Assembly (NCBI GenBank): GCA_017307955.1
Contig: JAFKFV010000015.1
Location: forward strand, 233,594-297,593
Direction of reading: 5' to 3'
Length of the DNA stretch: 64,000 nucleotides
Origin: Allobosea sp.
Lineage (GTDB): Bacteria; Pseudomonadota; Alphaproteobacteria; Rhizobiales; Kaistiaceae
The stretch's first letter is position 1; every line of letters begins with the position of its first letter. Shown here one piece after another: positions 17,029 through 25,666 of the stretch. Position numbers and translations under genes: made by a program. The notes beneath the pieces are model-generated. The model had not been told where the DNA came from. It searched no databases and worked only from the letters and a program-made list of their open reading frames with translations.

Positions 17029-18552
17029 CTATTTCAGGGCGATGCGGCCTTCCACCTTCGGCGCGATCGTCTTTTCGGCCGCGACATAATCGATGACCTG
17101 GCTCGCCATCAGCTGCGCGTCGATCGGCCCGAGCAGCACCTTGGCGTCGCGGAAGACGGTATAGCCGTCGCCGCCGCCGGCCATGAAGTCGTTGGTGGCG
17201 AGCGTATAGCTCGCGGCGGGATCGAGCGGCTTGCCGCCGACGCTGACGGAAAGGACCCGCTCGCTCGGCCGCTTCGCAAGATCGACCTCGACGGTGAGCC
17301 CCGACACCTGCGGGAAGCGGCCGGCGCCCATGTCGGCCTGGCTGAAGCCATTGGTGAGCGCGTCCTTCAGCTCGGCGCCCGTCACCTCGAGCTTCACCGT
17401 CTTGTTGCCGAAGGGCAGCTCCGCGAAGATGTCGGCGCGGGTCAGCACGGTCCCCGCCGGATATTCGCGGTCGGCGCGGATGCCGCCGCCATTGGTGATG
17501 GCGACATCCGCGCCGGTCGCGGCGCGCATCGCGTCGGCGATGAGATTGCCGATCGCCGCTTCCTCGCCGCGCACGGTCGCGCGGCGGCTGTCGAGCGTGG
17601 TCTCGGTGGTGCCGATATCGACCTTGAGCTCGGCGTCGAGCTTGTCCTGATAGCCCTTCACCACCGCGGCGATCTTCGGGTCCGGCGTGACGGTGGCCGT
17701 GTCGACGATGGTGAAATGCGGCGTCCAGCTGACGCTCGTCTTGCCGTCCTTTTCGGTCTTGTCGACGGTCACCGTCGTGACGACGACGCTGTCGCCCTGC
17801 GAGCCGCTCTCGGTGAGCACGGTCTTGCCGTCGAAGAAGGCGAGGAGATGCTCGTCATGGCCGGAAAGGATGAGATCGCCGGCATGGGCGCGGGTCAGCG
17901 CCATGTCGACGGAAAGCGGCGTATGCACGACGCCGACGACGAGATCGGCGCCCGCCTCGCGCAGCGCCTTGGCGCGCGCCTTGCCGGTGTCGATCGAGGA
18001 ATTGAACACCATGTCGCCCGGGCTGGAGACGATCGGCGTATCCTCGGCCGTGAGGCCGTAGAAGCCGACCTTGATGCCGTCCACCTCGACCAGTTTCGTG
18101 TCGGTCGTGTTCGGCGGCTGGCTGCCGTCAGCCTCGCGCATGTTGGAGGTGACGACGGGGAACGTCGCCTCGCCGATGCGGGTCTCGAAATTCGCCTTGC
18201 CGAGGTCGAATTCGTGATTGCCCGGGGTCATGACGGCGACGCCCATCTGGTTGAGGATGTCGATGATATGCGCGCCCTTGTCGATGCCGGAGAGCAGCGA
18301 GGGCGACAGCGTGTCACCGGAATGGACGAAGAAGGTCGGTCCCTTGGCCCGTTCCGCCTCGACGACGGCGGCGACGCGGGCAAAGCCGCCGCGGCCCTTG
18401 GCTTCCTCCATGCGGTCGATGTCATTGGTCTGCACGAAGCGCAGCGTCACGGTCTCGGCGAAGGCGGCGGCCGGGAGCGTCGCGGCGAGAACGGCCGCCA
18501 GAATTGCGCCGCGGAGCGCGCCGGCGGGGCGGATTGTCGCGAGGGCGATCAT
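17029..18552 (-). CDS. Secreted 5'-nucleotidase / UshA-family metallophosphoesterase
   Basis: A 507-residue periplasmic enzyme with a signal peptide (about residues 1-32). The N-terminal calcineurin-like domain shows FVQTNDIDR (a variant of the usual TNDxHG metal site), FVHSGDTLSPS, TPGNHEFDLG and GHDEH. The C-terminal 5'-nucleotidase domain follows (NLIADAMRAATGADVAITNGGGIR; ATNDFMAGGGDGYTVF). It probably dephosphorylates extracellular nucleotides. Its short 5' leader contains AGGAG and, just upstream of it, three 16-bp direct repeats. Confidence 0.9.
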   Translation of the reverse strand: MIALATIRPAGALRGAILAAVLAATLPAAAFAETVTLRFVQTNDIDRMEEAKGRGGFARVAAVVEAERAKGPTFFVHSGDTLSPSLLSGIDKGAHIIDILNQMGVAVMTPGNHEFDLGKANFETRIGEATFPVVTSNMREADGSQPPNTTDTKLVEVDGIKVGFYGLTAEDTPIVSSPGDMVFNSSIDTGKARAKALREAGADLVVGVVHTPLSVDMALTRAHAGDLILSGHDEHLLAFFDGKTVLTESGSQGDSVVVTTVTVDKTEKDGKTSVSWTPHFTIVDTATVTPDPKIAAVVKGYQDKLDAELKVDIGTTETTLDSRRATVRGEEAAIGNLIADAMRAATGADVAITNGGGIRADREYPAGTVLTRADIFAELPFGNKTVKLEVTGAELKDALTNGFSQADMGAGRFPQVSGLTVEVDLAKRPSERVLSVSVGGKPLDPAASYTLATNDFMAGGGDGYTVFRDAKVLLGPIDAQLMASQVIDYVAAEKTIAPKVEGRIALK

Positions 18553-18564
18553 CGGGAACTCCTC

Positions 18565-18612
18565 TGTGACCAGGGGGACGTGTGACCAAGGGAACGTATG
18601 ACCAAGGGGACG
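18565..18612. repeat. Three tandem 16-bp direct repeats in the 5'-nucleotidase leader
   Basis: Three uninterrupted units occur at 18565-18580 (TGTGACCAGGGGGACG), 18581-18596 (TGTGACCAAGGGAACG) and 18597-18612 (TATGACCAAGGGGACG). They differ at one to three positions and lie 12 bp upstream of the nucleotidase start codon, just behind its AGGAG. On the coding strand the unit reads CGTCCCCTTGGTCACA. They do not match the PhoB box spacing (11 bp). Confidence 0.8.
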
Positions 18613-18768
18613 GCGGAACTCTAGACGATCAATGTGTCAACCACGCCGCGCCCTGTCACGCGGTTTGGCTGCCTGCTCTGGCCCTGGCGCAATCGCCGCA
18701 CGGGGTTTGAGGCGCGCGCGCCCGGCCCTATGTTCAGCGCCAACGAGGCTCCGGGGACCCGAGACAAG

Positions 18769-19812
18769 ATGATGGATGCACTGCCTGACGCGACGGCCCT
18801 GCCGCCCGGCCATCCGCCGGTGAATTTCGGCCGCATCGGCGTGCTGATGGTCAATCTCGGCACGCCGGACGCGACCGATTACTGGTCGATGCGGCGCTAT
18901 CTGAAGGAATTCCTGTCCGACCGCCGCGTCATCGAGGTGCCGCGCGCGATCTGGTGGCCGCTGCTCAATCTCGTGATCCTGACGACGCGGCCGAAGCGGT
19001 CCGGCCATGCCTATCAATCGATCTGGAACAAGGAGCGCAACGAATCGCCGCTCCGCACCATCACGCGCGCGCAGGCCGAGAAGCTGGCGCCGCGCTTCGC
19101 CGATGATCGCCGCATCGTCGTCGACTGGGCGATGCGCTACGGCACGCCCTCGATCCCCGAGCGGCTGGAGGCGCTGCAGAAGGCCGGCTGCGAGCGCATC
19201 CTCCTGATGCCGCTCTATCCGCAATATGCCGCCTCGACGACGGCGACGGTCAACGACAAGGCCTTCGACGCGCTGAAGGCGATGCGCTGGCAGCCGGCGC
19301 TCCGCACGCTGCCGCCCTATCACGACGATCCCGTCTATATCGACGCGCTCGCGACCTCGATCACGCAGTCGATCGAGAAGCTCGATTTCGAGCCGGAGAT
19401 GGTGCTCGCCTCGTTCCACGGCCTGCCGAAGGAATATCTCGACAAGGGCGATCCCTATCACTGCCACTGCCACAAGACGGCGCGGCTCTTGAGGAAGCGG
19501 CTCGGCTGGTCGGAGGATCGGCTGAAGCTCACCTTCCAGTCGCGCTTCGGCCGCGCCGAATGGCTGCAGCCCTATACCGACGAGACGGTGGAGGGCTTGG
19601 CCAAGAGCGGCATCAAGCGCCTCGCCATCGTCAGCCCCGGCTTCGCCGCCGACTGCGTCGAGACGCTGGAGGAGATCGCGATGCAGAACGGCGACATCTT
19701 CCGCGAGCATGGCGGAGAACACTTCGCCGCCCTCCCCTGCCTCAACGACAGCCCGGAGGGCATGGCCCTGCTCGAACACCTCGCCCGCCGCGAGCTGATG
19801 GGCTGGGTCTAG
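18769..19812 (+). CDS. hemH: Ferrochelatase
   Basis: Inserts Fe2+ into protoporphyrin IX, the last step of haem synthesis. Starting at ATG 18769 gives 347 residues, the normal bacterial length; an open frame upstream lacks family sequence. Signatures: GVLMVNLGTPD, the active-site His in LASFHGLPKEY, the Cys/His-rich YHCHCHKT, LTFQSRFGRAEWLQPYTDE and VSPGFAADCVETLEEI. The gene is isolated between the nucleotidase (divergent) and xylB (convergent). Confidence 0.95.
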   Translation: MMDALPDATALPPGHPPVNFGRIGVLMVNLGTPDATDYWSMRRYLKEFLSDRRVIEVPRAIWWPLLNLVILTTRPKRSGHAYQSIWNKERNESPLRTITRAQAEKLAPRFADDRRIVVDWAMRYGTPSIPERLEALQKAGCERILLMPLYPQYAASTTATVNDKAFDALKAMRWQPALRTLPPYHDDPVYIDALATSITQSIEKLDFEPEMVLASFHGLPKEYLDKGDPYHCHCHKTARLLRKRLGWSEDRLKLTFQSRFGRAEWLQPYTDETVEGLAKSGIKRLAIVSPGFAADCVETLEEIAMQNGDIFREHGGEHFAALPCLNDSPEGMALLEHLARRELMGWV

Positions 19813-19825
19813 CAAAGAGGAACGT

Positions 19826-19850
19826 CGCGGCCGGACGGCGCCCGGCCGCG
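19826..19850. terminator. Hairpin between convergent hemH and xylB
   Basis: CGCGGCCGG (19826-19834) pairs exactly with CCGGCCGCG (19842-19850) across a 7-base loop, in the 45-bp gap between two convergent stop codons. There is no good T-run on either side, so it is a weak intrinsic terminator at best. Confidence 0.4.
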
Positions 19851-19857
19851 AGGAACC

Positions 19858-21318
19858 TCAGCCGGCCTGCGCGGCCTTGATCGCCGGATACATCCGGCTC
19901 CAGAGCGCATAGCGCTCGGCATAGGCGTCGACGACGCCCTTGTCGGGCGTGAAGGTGCGCAGCCGCTTCGCCGGCGGGCAGACTTCGGCGGGGGAGAGAC
20001 CCGTCGCCGCGATGCGGGCGAGACGCGCAGCGCCGAAGGCGCCGCCGATCTCGCCATCCTCGACGGTATGCACGGCGATGCCGAGCACATTGGCGATGAT
20101 CCCGGCCCAGAGCGCCGAGCGCGAGCCGCCGCCGACGAGATCGATCTCCGCGACATGGCTGCCGGCCGCTTCCAGAACCTCCTGGCAGCTCTTGGTCGCG
20201 AAGGCGACGCCTTCGAGCACCGCCTGCGTCAGCACCGCGCGGTCGCTCTCATGCGCGAGGCCGATGAAAGCGCCGCGGGCCGCGACGTCGTTGTGCGGCG
20301 TGCGCTCGCCCGAGAGATAGGGCAGGAACAGCACCGGCGACGGCGCCGCGACGCTCTCGCCGAGCCCGGCCAGGAGTTCGGCTTCCTTGACGCCGACGAG
20401 ACCCGAATACCAGGACAGCGCCGAGGCGGCCGAGAGCATGACGCCCATCTGGTGCCAGGTCTCGGGCAGCGCATGGCAGAAGGCATGCACCGCCGAGGAG
20501 GGGTTCGGCAGGAAGCGATCGGTCGTGACCCAGAGCACGCCCGAGGTGCCGAGCGACAGGAAGGCCGATCCGGCGGCGATCGCGCCGAGGCCGACCGCGG
20601 CCGCGGCATTGTCGCCGGCGCCGCCCGCGACGACCGGGATCGAGGTCATGCCCCAGCGCTTTGCGAGATCGGCCGAGAGCGGCCCGCCCGACTGCGAGCC
20701 CTCGACGAGGCGCGGCATGGCGCTGCGATCGAGCCCGGTTGCCGCGAGCACGGCGTCGGACCAGTCGCGCTTGCCGACATCGAGCCACAGCGTGCCGGAG
20801 GCGTCCGACATCTCCTCGACCATGTCGCCCGTCATGCGGTAGCGCACATAGGCCTTGGGCAGCAGCACATGGCGCGTCTCGGCGAAGATCGCCGGCTCAT
20901 GCTTCCGCACCCAGAGGAGCTTCGGCGCCGTGAAGCCGGGCATCGCGAGATTGCCGGCGATGGCATGCAGGTCGGGGCAGGCAGCCTCGAGCTCCACGCA
21001 TTCGGCGGCCGAGCGCCCGTCGTTCCACAGGATGCACGGGCGCAGGACCTTGCCGTCCTTGCCGAGCAGCGTCGCGCCATGCATCTGGCCGGACAGCGCG
21101 ATGCCCTTGGTCGCCGCGACGGCGGCGGGATGGGCGGCGGCGAGCGCGTCCATCGTCTCGACCGTGGCCGCCCACCAGCTCTCGGGGTCCTGCTCGGACC
21201 AGCCTGGGTGCGGCCGCTGCACGGTGAGCGGCCGCGATTCCGACGCGATGACGGCGCCATCCTCGGACATCAGCACCGTCTTGACGCTGGACGTCCCAAT
21301 GTCGATCCCGACAAACAT
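19858..21318 (-). CDS. xylB: Xylulokinase
   Basis: Phosphorylates D-xylulose with ATP. The protein has 486 residues from ATG 21318, chosen because GGAGGAAG precedes it and the FGGY-kinase N-terminus starts here (MFVGIDIGTSSVKTVL). Other motifs: LSGQMHGATLL (substrate loop), AGGAGDNAAAAVG with the likely catalytic Asp, GGGSRSALWAGIIANVLG near the C-terminus. It is divergent from xylA, with which it forms the isomerase pathway for xylose; the shared upstream region has an operator-like palindrome. Confidence 0.95.
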   Translation of the reverse strand: MFVGIDIGTSSVKTVLMSEDGAVIASESRPLTVQRPHPGWSEQDPESWWAATVETMDALAAAHPAAVAATKGIALSGQMHGATLLGKDGKVLRPCILWNDGRSAAECVELEAACPDLHAIAGNLAMPGFTAPKLLWVRKHEPAIFAETRHVLLPKAYVRYRMTGDMVEEMSDASGTLWLDVGKRDWSDAVLAATGLDRSAMPRLVEGSQSGGPLSADLAKRWGMTSIPVVAGGAGDNAAAAVGLGAIAAGSAFLSLGTSGVLWVTTDRFLPNPSSAVHAFCHALPETWHQMGVMLSAASALSWYSGLVGVKEAELLAGLGESVAAPSPVLFLPYLSGERTPHNDVAARGAFIGLAHESDRAVLTQAVLEGVAFATKSCQEVLEAAGSHVAEIDLVGGGSRSALWAGIIANVLGIAVHTVEDGEIGGAFGAARLARIAATGLSPAEVCPPAKRLRTFTPDKGVVDAYAERYALWSRMYPAIKAAQAG

Positions 21319-21632
21319 CTCTTCCTCCACATGATCCTGACGGGCGGCCGTCCCAGCCTGCGCCGATTTTTGAGTTGCGTACCGCAAAACCCGCCTGTAT
21401 ACCACCCCCATCAGGCATCAGACGGACCGCAAGATCCTGTCGGGGAGGCTGTTTTTGTTTGATTATCAAATCAAATATTGAGCCCTACTGCCTCTTCTGC
21501 CCCTGACGTACGCCCCTCAGACGCCCTCTGGTCAAGGCCGTCGATCCCGGCCCGGCTCATGCGGTGACCACCCTTCGAGCCCGGCGATCATTCGAGACCG
21601 CTAGTTTGCGAGACCACAAGGAGGAACCGCCG
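21319..21632. promoter_or_regulatory. Divergent xylB/xylA control region
   Basis: A 314-bp stretch without a gene. It holds the operator-like palindrome at 21458-21470 in a locally AT-rich island (21450-21482), the only such island here, and the ribosome-binding sites of both genes at its ends. I found no convincing -35/-10 pair with canonical spacing, and no xylose transporter or regulator gene is adjacent. Confidence 0.6.
21458..21470. promoter_or_regulatory. Operator-like palindrome TTTGATTATCAAA
   Basis: The arms TTTGAT and ATCAAA are exact inverted copies around one central base, followed by TCAAAT. The site lies about 140 bp from the xylB start and 160 bp from the xylA start. Such a site suits a dimeric repressor (LacI or ROK family XylR are usual for xylose genes); the regulator is not identified here. 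Confidence 0.5.
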
Positions 21633-22940
21633 GTGACTTTCTTCACCCAGAAAGAGACGATCACGTTCGAGGGCCAGGACGCAACCTCGCCGCTCGCCTT
21701 CCGCTGGTACGACAAGGATCAGGTCGTGCTCGGCAAGCGGCTCGAGGACCATCTGCGCTTCTCGGTCGCCTACTGGCACTCCTTCACCTGGCCGGGCGGC
21801 GACCCGTTCGGCGGCGAGACCTTCCTGCGTCCCTGGATGCACGGGTCCGACGCGCTGCAGCTCGCCAAGGACAAGGCCGACGTCGCCTTCGAGATGTTCC
21901 GCCTGCTCGACGTGCCGTTCTTCGCCTTCCATGACGTCGACGTCGCCCCCGAGGGTGCCTCGCTCAAGGAATCGATCGACAATCTCAAGGTCATCACCGA
22001 CATCTTCCTGAAGAAGATGGAGACCTCGAAGACCCGCCTTCTCTGGGGCACGGCCAATCTCTTCTCGCATCGCCGCTACATGGCCGGCGCCGCGACCAAT
22101 CCCGATCCGGACGTCTTCACCTATGCCGTCGGCCAGGTCCGCGCGGCGATCGACGCGACGCATGCGCTCGGCGGCGCCAACTATGTCTGCTGGGGCGGCC
22201 GCGAAGGCTACGAGACGCTGCTCAACACGGACATGAAGAAGGAGCTCGACCAGCTCGGCCGCTTCCTCAACATGCTCGTCGACTACAAGCACAAGATCGG
22301 CTTCAAGGGCCCGATCCTGATCGAGCCGAAGCCGAAGGAGCCGACCAAGCACCAGTACGACTACGACACCGCGACGGTGTACGGGTTCCTGGAGCGCTAC
22401 GGCCTCGCCAAGGAAGTGAAGCTCAATCTCGAGCAGAACCACGCCATCCTCGCCGGCCACTCGTTCCATCATGAGGTCATGCTGGCCTTCGCGCTCGGCA
22501 TCTTCGGTTCGCTCGACATCAACCGCGGCGACAATCTCCTCGGCTGGGACACCGACCAGTTCGCGATGGATGTCGGCGAGCTGGTGCCGGTCTTCCACGA
22601 GTTCCTGAAGGGCGGCGGCTTCACCACCGGCGGCCTGAACTTCGACGCCAAGATCCGCCGCCAGTCGATCGATCCGGACGATCTCCTGATCGGCCATGTC
22701 GCCTCGATGGATGCCTGCGCCCGCGCCCTCATCGCGGCGGCGCAGATGCTCGAGGACAAGGCGCTCACCGGCCCGCTCGAGGCCCGCTATGCCGGCTGGG
22801 AAAGCGCCGACTCGAAGGCGATCCTCGCCGGCGAGAAGAGCTTCGCCGAGGTGGCCGACCGCGCGCTCCAGATCGCCGATCCGAAGCCGCGCTCGGGCAA
22901 GCAGGAGATGCTGGAAGGCATCGTCAACCGCTACGCGTAA
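21633..22940 (+). CDS. xylA: Xylose isomerase
   Basis: Converts D-xylose to D-xylulose. The GTG at 21633 has AAGGAGGA upstream and gives 435 residues, the normal class II length. Signatures: [14 protein letters not shown], active-site His100 in [42 protein letters not shown] (metal-binding Glu), [12 protein letters not shown] and [16 protein letters not shown]. Divergent from xylB. A 12-bp stem hairpin follows 10 bp after the stop. Confidence 0.96.
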   Translation: MTFFTQKETITFEGQDATSPLAFRWYDKDQVVLGKRLEDHLRFSVAYWHSFTWPGGDPFGGETFLRPWMHGSDALQLAKDKADVAFEMFRLLDVPFFAFHDVDVAPEGASLKESIDNLKVITDIFLKKMETSKTRLLWGTANLFSHRRYMAGAATNPDPDVFTYAVGQVRAAIDATHALGGANYVCWGGREGYETLLNTDMKKELDQLGRFLNMLVDYKHKIGFKGPILIEPKPKEPTKHQYDYDTATVYGFLERYGLAKEVKLNLEQNHAILAGHSFHHEVMLAFALGIFGSLDINRGDNLLGWDTDQFAMDVGELVPVFHEFLKGGGFTTGGLNFDAKIRRQSIDPDDLLIGHVASMDACARALIAAAQMLEDKALTGPLEARYAGWESADSKAILAGEKSFAEVADRALQIADPKPRSGKQEMLEGIVNRYA

Positions 22941-22949
22941 CAGCGCCGA

Positions 22950-22983
22950 GGGCCGTGGCGCGGCGATGGCTGCGCCGCGGCCC
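22950..22983 (+). terminator. Hairpin downstream of xylA
   Basis: GGGCCG-T-GGCGC (22950-22961) pairs with GCGCC-G-CGGCCC (22972-22983), a 12-bp stem with one T-G pair and a 10-base loop. No T-run follows, so it could be a processing/stabilising hairpin instead of a true terminator before the SPFH gene. Confidence 0.45.
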
Positions 22984-23039
22984 GATTGCTTCACGGGCGG
23001 AAATCCGCGAAGCTTCGCCACCCGGCGGAGGGGTCGCGC

Positions 23040-24026
23040 ATGGATGTCTTCGGCTTGAACGTGACCGTGCTGGTGCTCGTCGCGCTCGTCGTCCTCGTAT
23101 TGGCGGCGGGCGTCAAGACCGTGCCGCAGGGCTTCAACTATACGATCGAGCGCTTCGGCCGCTACACGCGCACGCTGAAGCCCGGCCTCAACCTGATCGT
23201 GCCCTTCATCGACCGGGTCGGCGCCAAGATGAACGTCATGGAGCAGGTGCTCGACGTTCCGACCCAGGAAATCATCACCAAGGACAACGCCACCGTCAGC
23301 GTCGACGGCGTGACCTTCTTCCAGGTCCTCGATGCCGCGCGCGCCGCCTATGAGATCCGCGGGCTGGAAAACGCGCCGCTGAACCTCACCATGACCAATG
23401 TGCGCACGGTCATGGGCTCGATGGATCTCGACCAGCTCCTCTCGCATCGCGACGAGATCAATGACCGCTTGCTGCGTGTCGTCGACAGCGCGGCCGCCTC
23501 ATGGGGCATCAAGATCACCCGCATCGAGATCAAGGACATCGTACCGCCGGCCGATCTCATCTCCTCGATGGGCCGCCAGATGAAGGCCGAGCGCGAGAAG
23601 CGCGCGCAGATCCTTGAGGCGGAGGGCTTGCGCCAATCCGCCATCCTGCGGGCCGAGGGCGAGAAGCAGGCGCAGATCCTTCAGGCCGAGGGCCGGCGCG
23701 AGGCGGCCTTCCGCGATGCCGAGGCGCGCGAGCGCGCCGCCGAGGCCGAGGCGAAGGCGACCGAGCTGGTCAGCCGCGCCATCGCCGAGGGCGATGTGCA
23801 GGCGATCAACTATTTCGTGGCGCAGGGCTATACCAAGGCCATCGAGGCGCTCGCCTCCGCCCCCAACCAGAAGGTGCTGATGCTGCCGATCGAGGCCTCG
23901 GCGCTGCTCGGATCGATCGGTGGCGTCGCCGAGATCGCGCGCGAGGCCTTCGGCGGCGAGCCGTCCGCGTCCGCGCAGCGCCGCCGTGGCCCGAGCGTTC
24001 CTGCGACCAGGACGGGCGGCGAATGA
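23040..24026 (+). CDS. SPFH/band-7 membrane protein (QmcA/paraslipin-like)
   Basis: A 328-residue stomatin-family protein anchored by one N-terminal helix (residues 8-27). ATG 23040 is behind GGAGGGG. The band-7 core starts [33 protein letters not shown]; a long Ala/Glu/Arg coiled coil ([20 protein letters not shown]..., about residues 190-250) follows and would drive oligomerisation. It overlaps the NfeD gene by 4 bp, the usual partner of this sub-family, so the pair probably organises membrane microdomains or quality control. Confidence 0.92.
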   Translation: MDVFGLNVTVLVLVALVVLVLAAGVKTVPQGFNYTIERFGRYTRTLKPGLNLIVPFIDRVGAKMNVMEQVLDVPTQEIITKDNATVSVDGVTFFQVLDAARAAYEIRGLENAPLNLTMTNVRTVMGSMDLDQLLSHRDEINDRLLRVVDSAAASWGIKITRIEIKDIVPPADLISSMGRQMKAEREKRAQILEAEGLRQSAILRAEGEKQAQILQAEGRREAAFRDAEARERAAEAEAKATELVSRAIAEGDVQAINYFVAQGYTKAIEALASAPNQKVLMLPIEASALLGSIGGVAEIAREAFGGEPSASAQRRRGPSVPATRTGGE

Positions 24027-24463
24027 GCCTCGACGTCATGGCCGGGCCGTGGGGCTGGATCGTCGCCGGCCTCGTGCTGCTCGGCCTCGAACTCTTCGCG
24101 CCCGGCGCTTTCCTGATGTGGCTCGGCCTCGCTGCCGTCGTCGTCGGCCTCGCGAGCCTGGCGATCACCCTCCCCTGGCAGGGCGCGGCGGTCCTCTTCG
24201 TCGTGCTCGCCTCGATCTTCGTGCTGATCGGCCGCCGCATCGCCGTCCGTCGCGCCGCCGCCGAGGACGATCTCCGCCTCAATGACCGCGCGGCGCGGCT
24301 GGTCGGCCTGACCTTCCCGCTCGCCGACGCCATCGAGGGCGGTCGCGGCCGCATCCGCGTCGACGATTCGAGCTGGGGCGTCGAGGGCCCGGACCTGCCT
24401 GCCGGCACGATCGTCCGCGTCGTCGGTCATGACGGCGTGCGGCTGAAGGTGATCGCCGCCTAG
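24023..24463 (+). CDS. NfeD family membrane protein
   Basis: A 146-residue short-form NfeD: two or three transmembrane helices (residues 10-75) followed by a small OB-fold beta domain ([37 protein letters not shown]). It starts in an ATGA overlap with the SPFH gene, so translation is coupled. The short form lacks the protease domain of long NfeD proteins and is thought to assist the partner stomatin-like protein. Confidence 0.9.
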   Translation: MSLDVMAGPWGWIVAGLVLLGLELFAPGAFLMWLGLAAVVVGLASLAITLPWQGAAVLFVVLASIFVLIGRRIAVRRAAAEDDLRLNDRAARLVGLTFPLADAIEGGRGRIRVDDSSWGVEGPDLPAGTIVRVVGHDGVRLKVIAA

Positions 24464-24482
24464 CCTCAGGCGATGCCTGGCC

Positions 24483-25478
24483 TTACGCGACGCCGAGCCG
24501 CAGCAGGTCGTGCATGTGCAGGATGCCCACCGGGCGTCCGTTCTCGACGACGAAGAAGGCGGTGATCTTCGTCGTGTTGAGAAGATCGATCGCGGTGCCG
24601 ACCAGCATGTCGGGCGGGATGGTCTTCGGATCTCGCGTCATGACCGCCTCGACCGGCCGCTCGAGCAGGTCCGGTCCGATATGGCGGCGAAGATCGCCAT
24701 CGGTGACGATGCCGACGAGCCGCCCCTCGCCATCGGCGACCCCGACGCAGCCGAATCGCTTCGCCGTCATCTCGGCGATCGCCGTGGCCATCACCGTGCC
24801 GGCCGGCACCAGCGGCATCGCCGCGCCCGCATGCATGACATGGGTGACGAAATGCAGGCTGGCGCCGAGCTTGCCGCCCGGATGATAGAGGCGGAAATCC
24901 TGAGCGGTGAATCCGCGCGCCTCGAGCAACGCGATGGCGAGCGCATCGCCGAGCGCAAGCTGCATCAGCGCCGAGGTCGTCGGCGCGAGGCCATGCGGGC
25001 AGGCTTCGTCGGCGCGCGGCAAGAGCAGCACATGGTCGGCCTGCCGGGCGAGCGAACTCTCGGCATTGGCGGTCATGGCAATCAGCGGATTGCGGAAGCG
25101 GCCGGCAAACTCGACGATCGCGCGCAGCTCCGTCGTCTCGCCCGACCAGGAGAGCGCGAGGATGACGTCGTCCTTGCCGACCATGCCGAGATCGCCATGG
25201 CTGGCCTCGGCGCCGTGCATGAAGAAGGCCGGCGTGCCGGTCGAAGCAAGCGTCGAGGCGACCTTGACGCCGACATGGCCGCTCTTGCCAACGCCGGTGA
25301 CCACGACACGTCCGGTCGCGCGCCGGATCAGCGCCACCACGGCGGTGAAGCTCGCGGCGAGCTCGTCCTCCAGCGCCCGTCCGAGCGCGGCGAGGCCGGC
25401 GGTCTCGCTCGACAGCGTGCGCAGCGCCGAGGCGAGCGCGTCCCCGGCCTCCCTGTCCCCGCCCCGCTGCCGATCCAT
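24483..25478 (-). CDS. kdsD: KpsF/GutQ family sugar-phosphate isomerase (arabinose-5-phosphate isomerase)
   Basis: A 331-residue protein with an N-terminal SIS domain (VVTGVGKSGHVGVKVASTLASTGTPAFFMH, about residues 48-80; ALSWSGETTEL) and two C-terminal CBS repeats (about residues 205-330). This architecture is that of arabinose-5-phosphate isomerase, which makes the precursor of Kdo for lipopolysaccharide. Start ATG 25478 is preferred over an upstream GTG/ATG because GGAG lies 9 bases away and the upstream part is Arg-rich shadow sequence. The His in FFMHGAEASHGDLG is the conserved active-site region. Confidence 0.9.
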   Translation of the reverse strand: MDRQRGGDREAGDALASALRTLSSETAGLAALGRALEDELAASFTAVVALIRRATGRVVVTGVGKSGHVGVKVASTLASTGTPAFFMHGAEASHGDLGMVGKDDVILALSWSGETTELRAIVEFAGRFRNPLIAMTANAESSLARQADHVLLLPRADEACPHGLAPTTSALMQLALGDALAIALLEARGFTAQDFRLYHPGGKLGASLHFVTHVMHAGAAMPLVPAGTVMATAIAEMTAKRFGCVGVADGEGRLVGIVTDGDLRRHIGPDLLERPVEAVMTRDPKTIPPDMLVGTAIDLLNTTKITAFFVVENGRPVGILHMHDLLRLGVA

Positions 25479-25666
25479 CGCCGCCACTCCGCGCCTGTTC
25501 GATTGACGCCTCCGTTTAGCACGGCGAGGCGCCCTGCCCGCAAGGAGGGGCGCGATCGCCCGCTCCGCGGCCCGTGAAAACCATCTCTTAACCAAGCCTG
25601 TTTACATTTCGGAAACCATGAAACCGGGCCGCTCAAGCCCGGCCAGGCAAGGACGTCCGAAGGCCG

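Noticed and set aside
18565..18612. PhoB box upstream of the nucleotidase
   Set aside because: The repeat period is 16 bp and the unit does not contain CTGTCAT, so it does not fit the known box.
18565..18612. CRISPR array
   Set aside because: The repeats are directly adjacent without spacers and only 16 bp long; no cas genes in the window.
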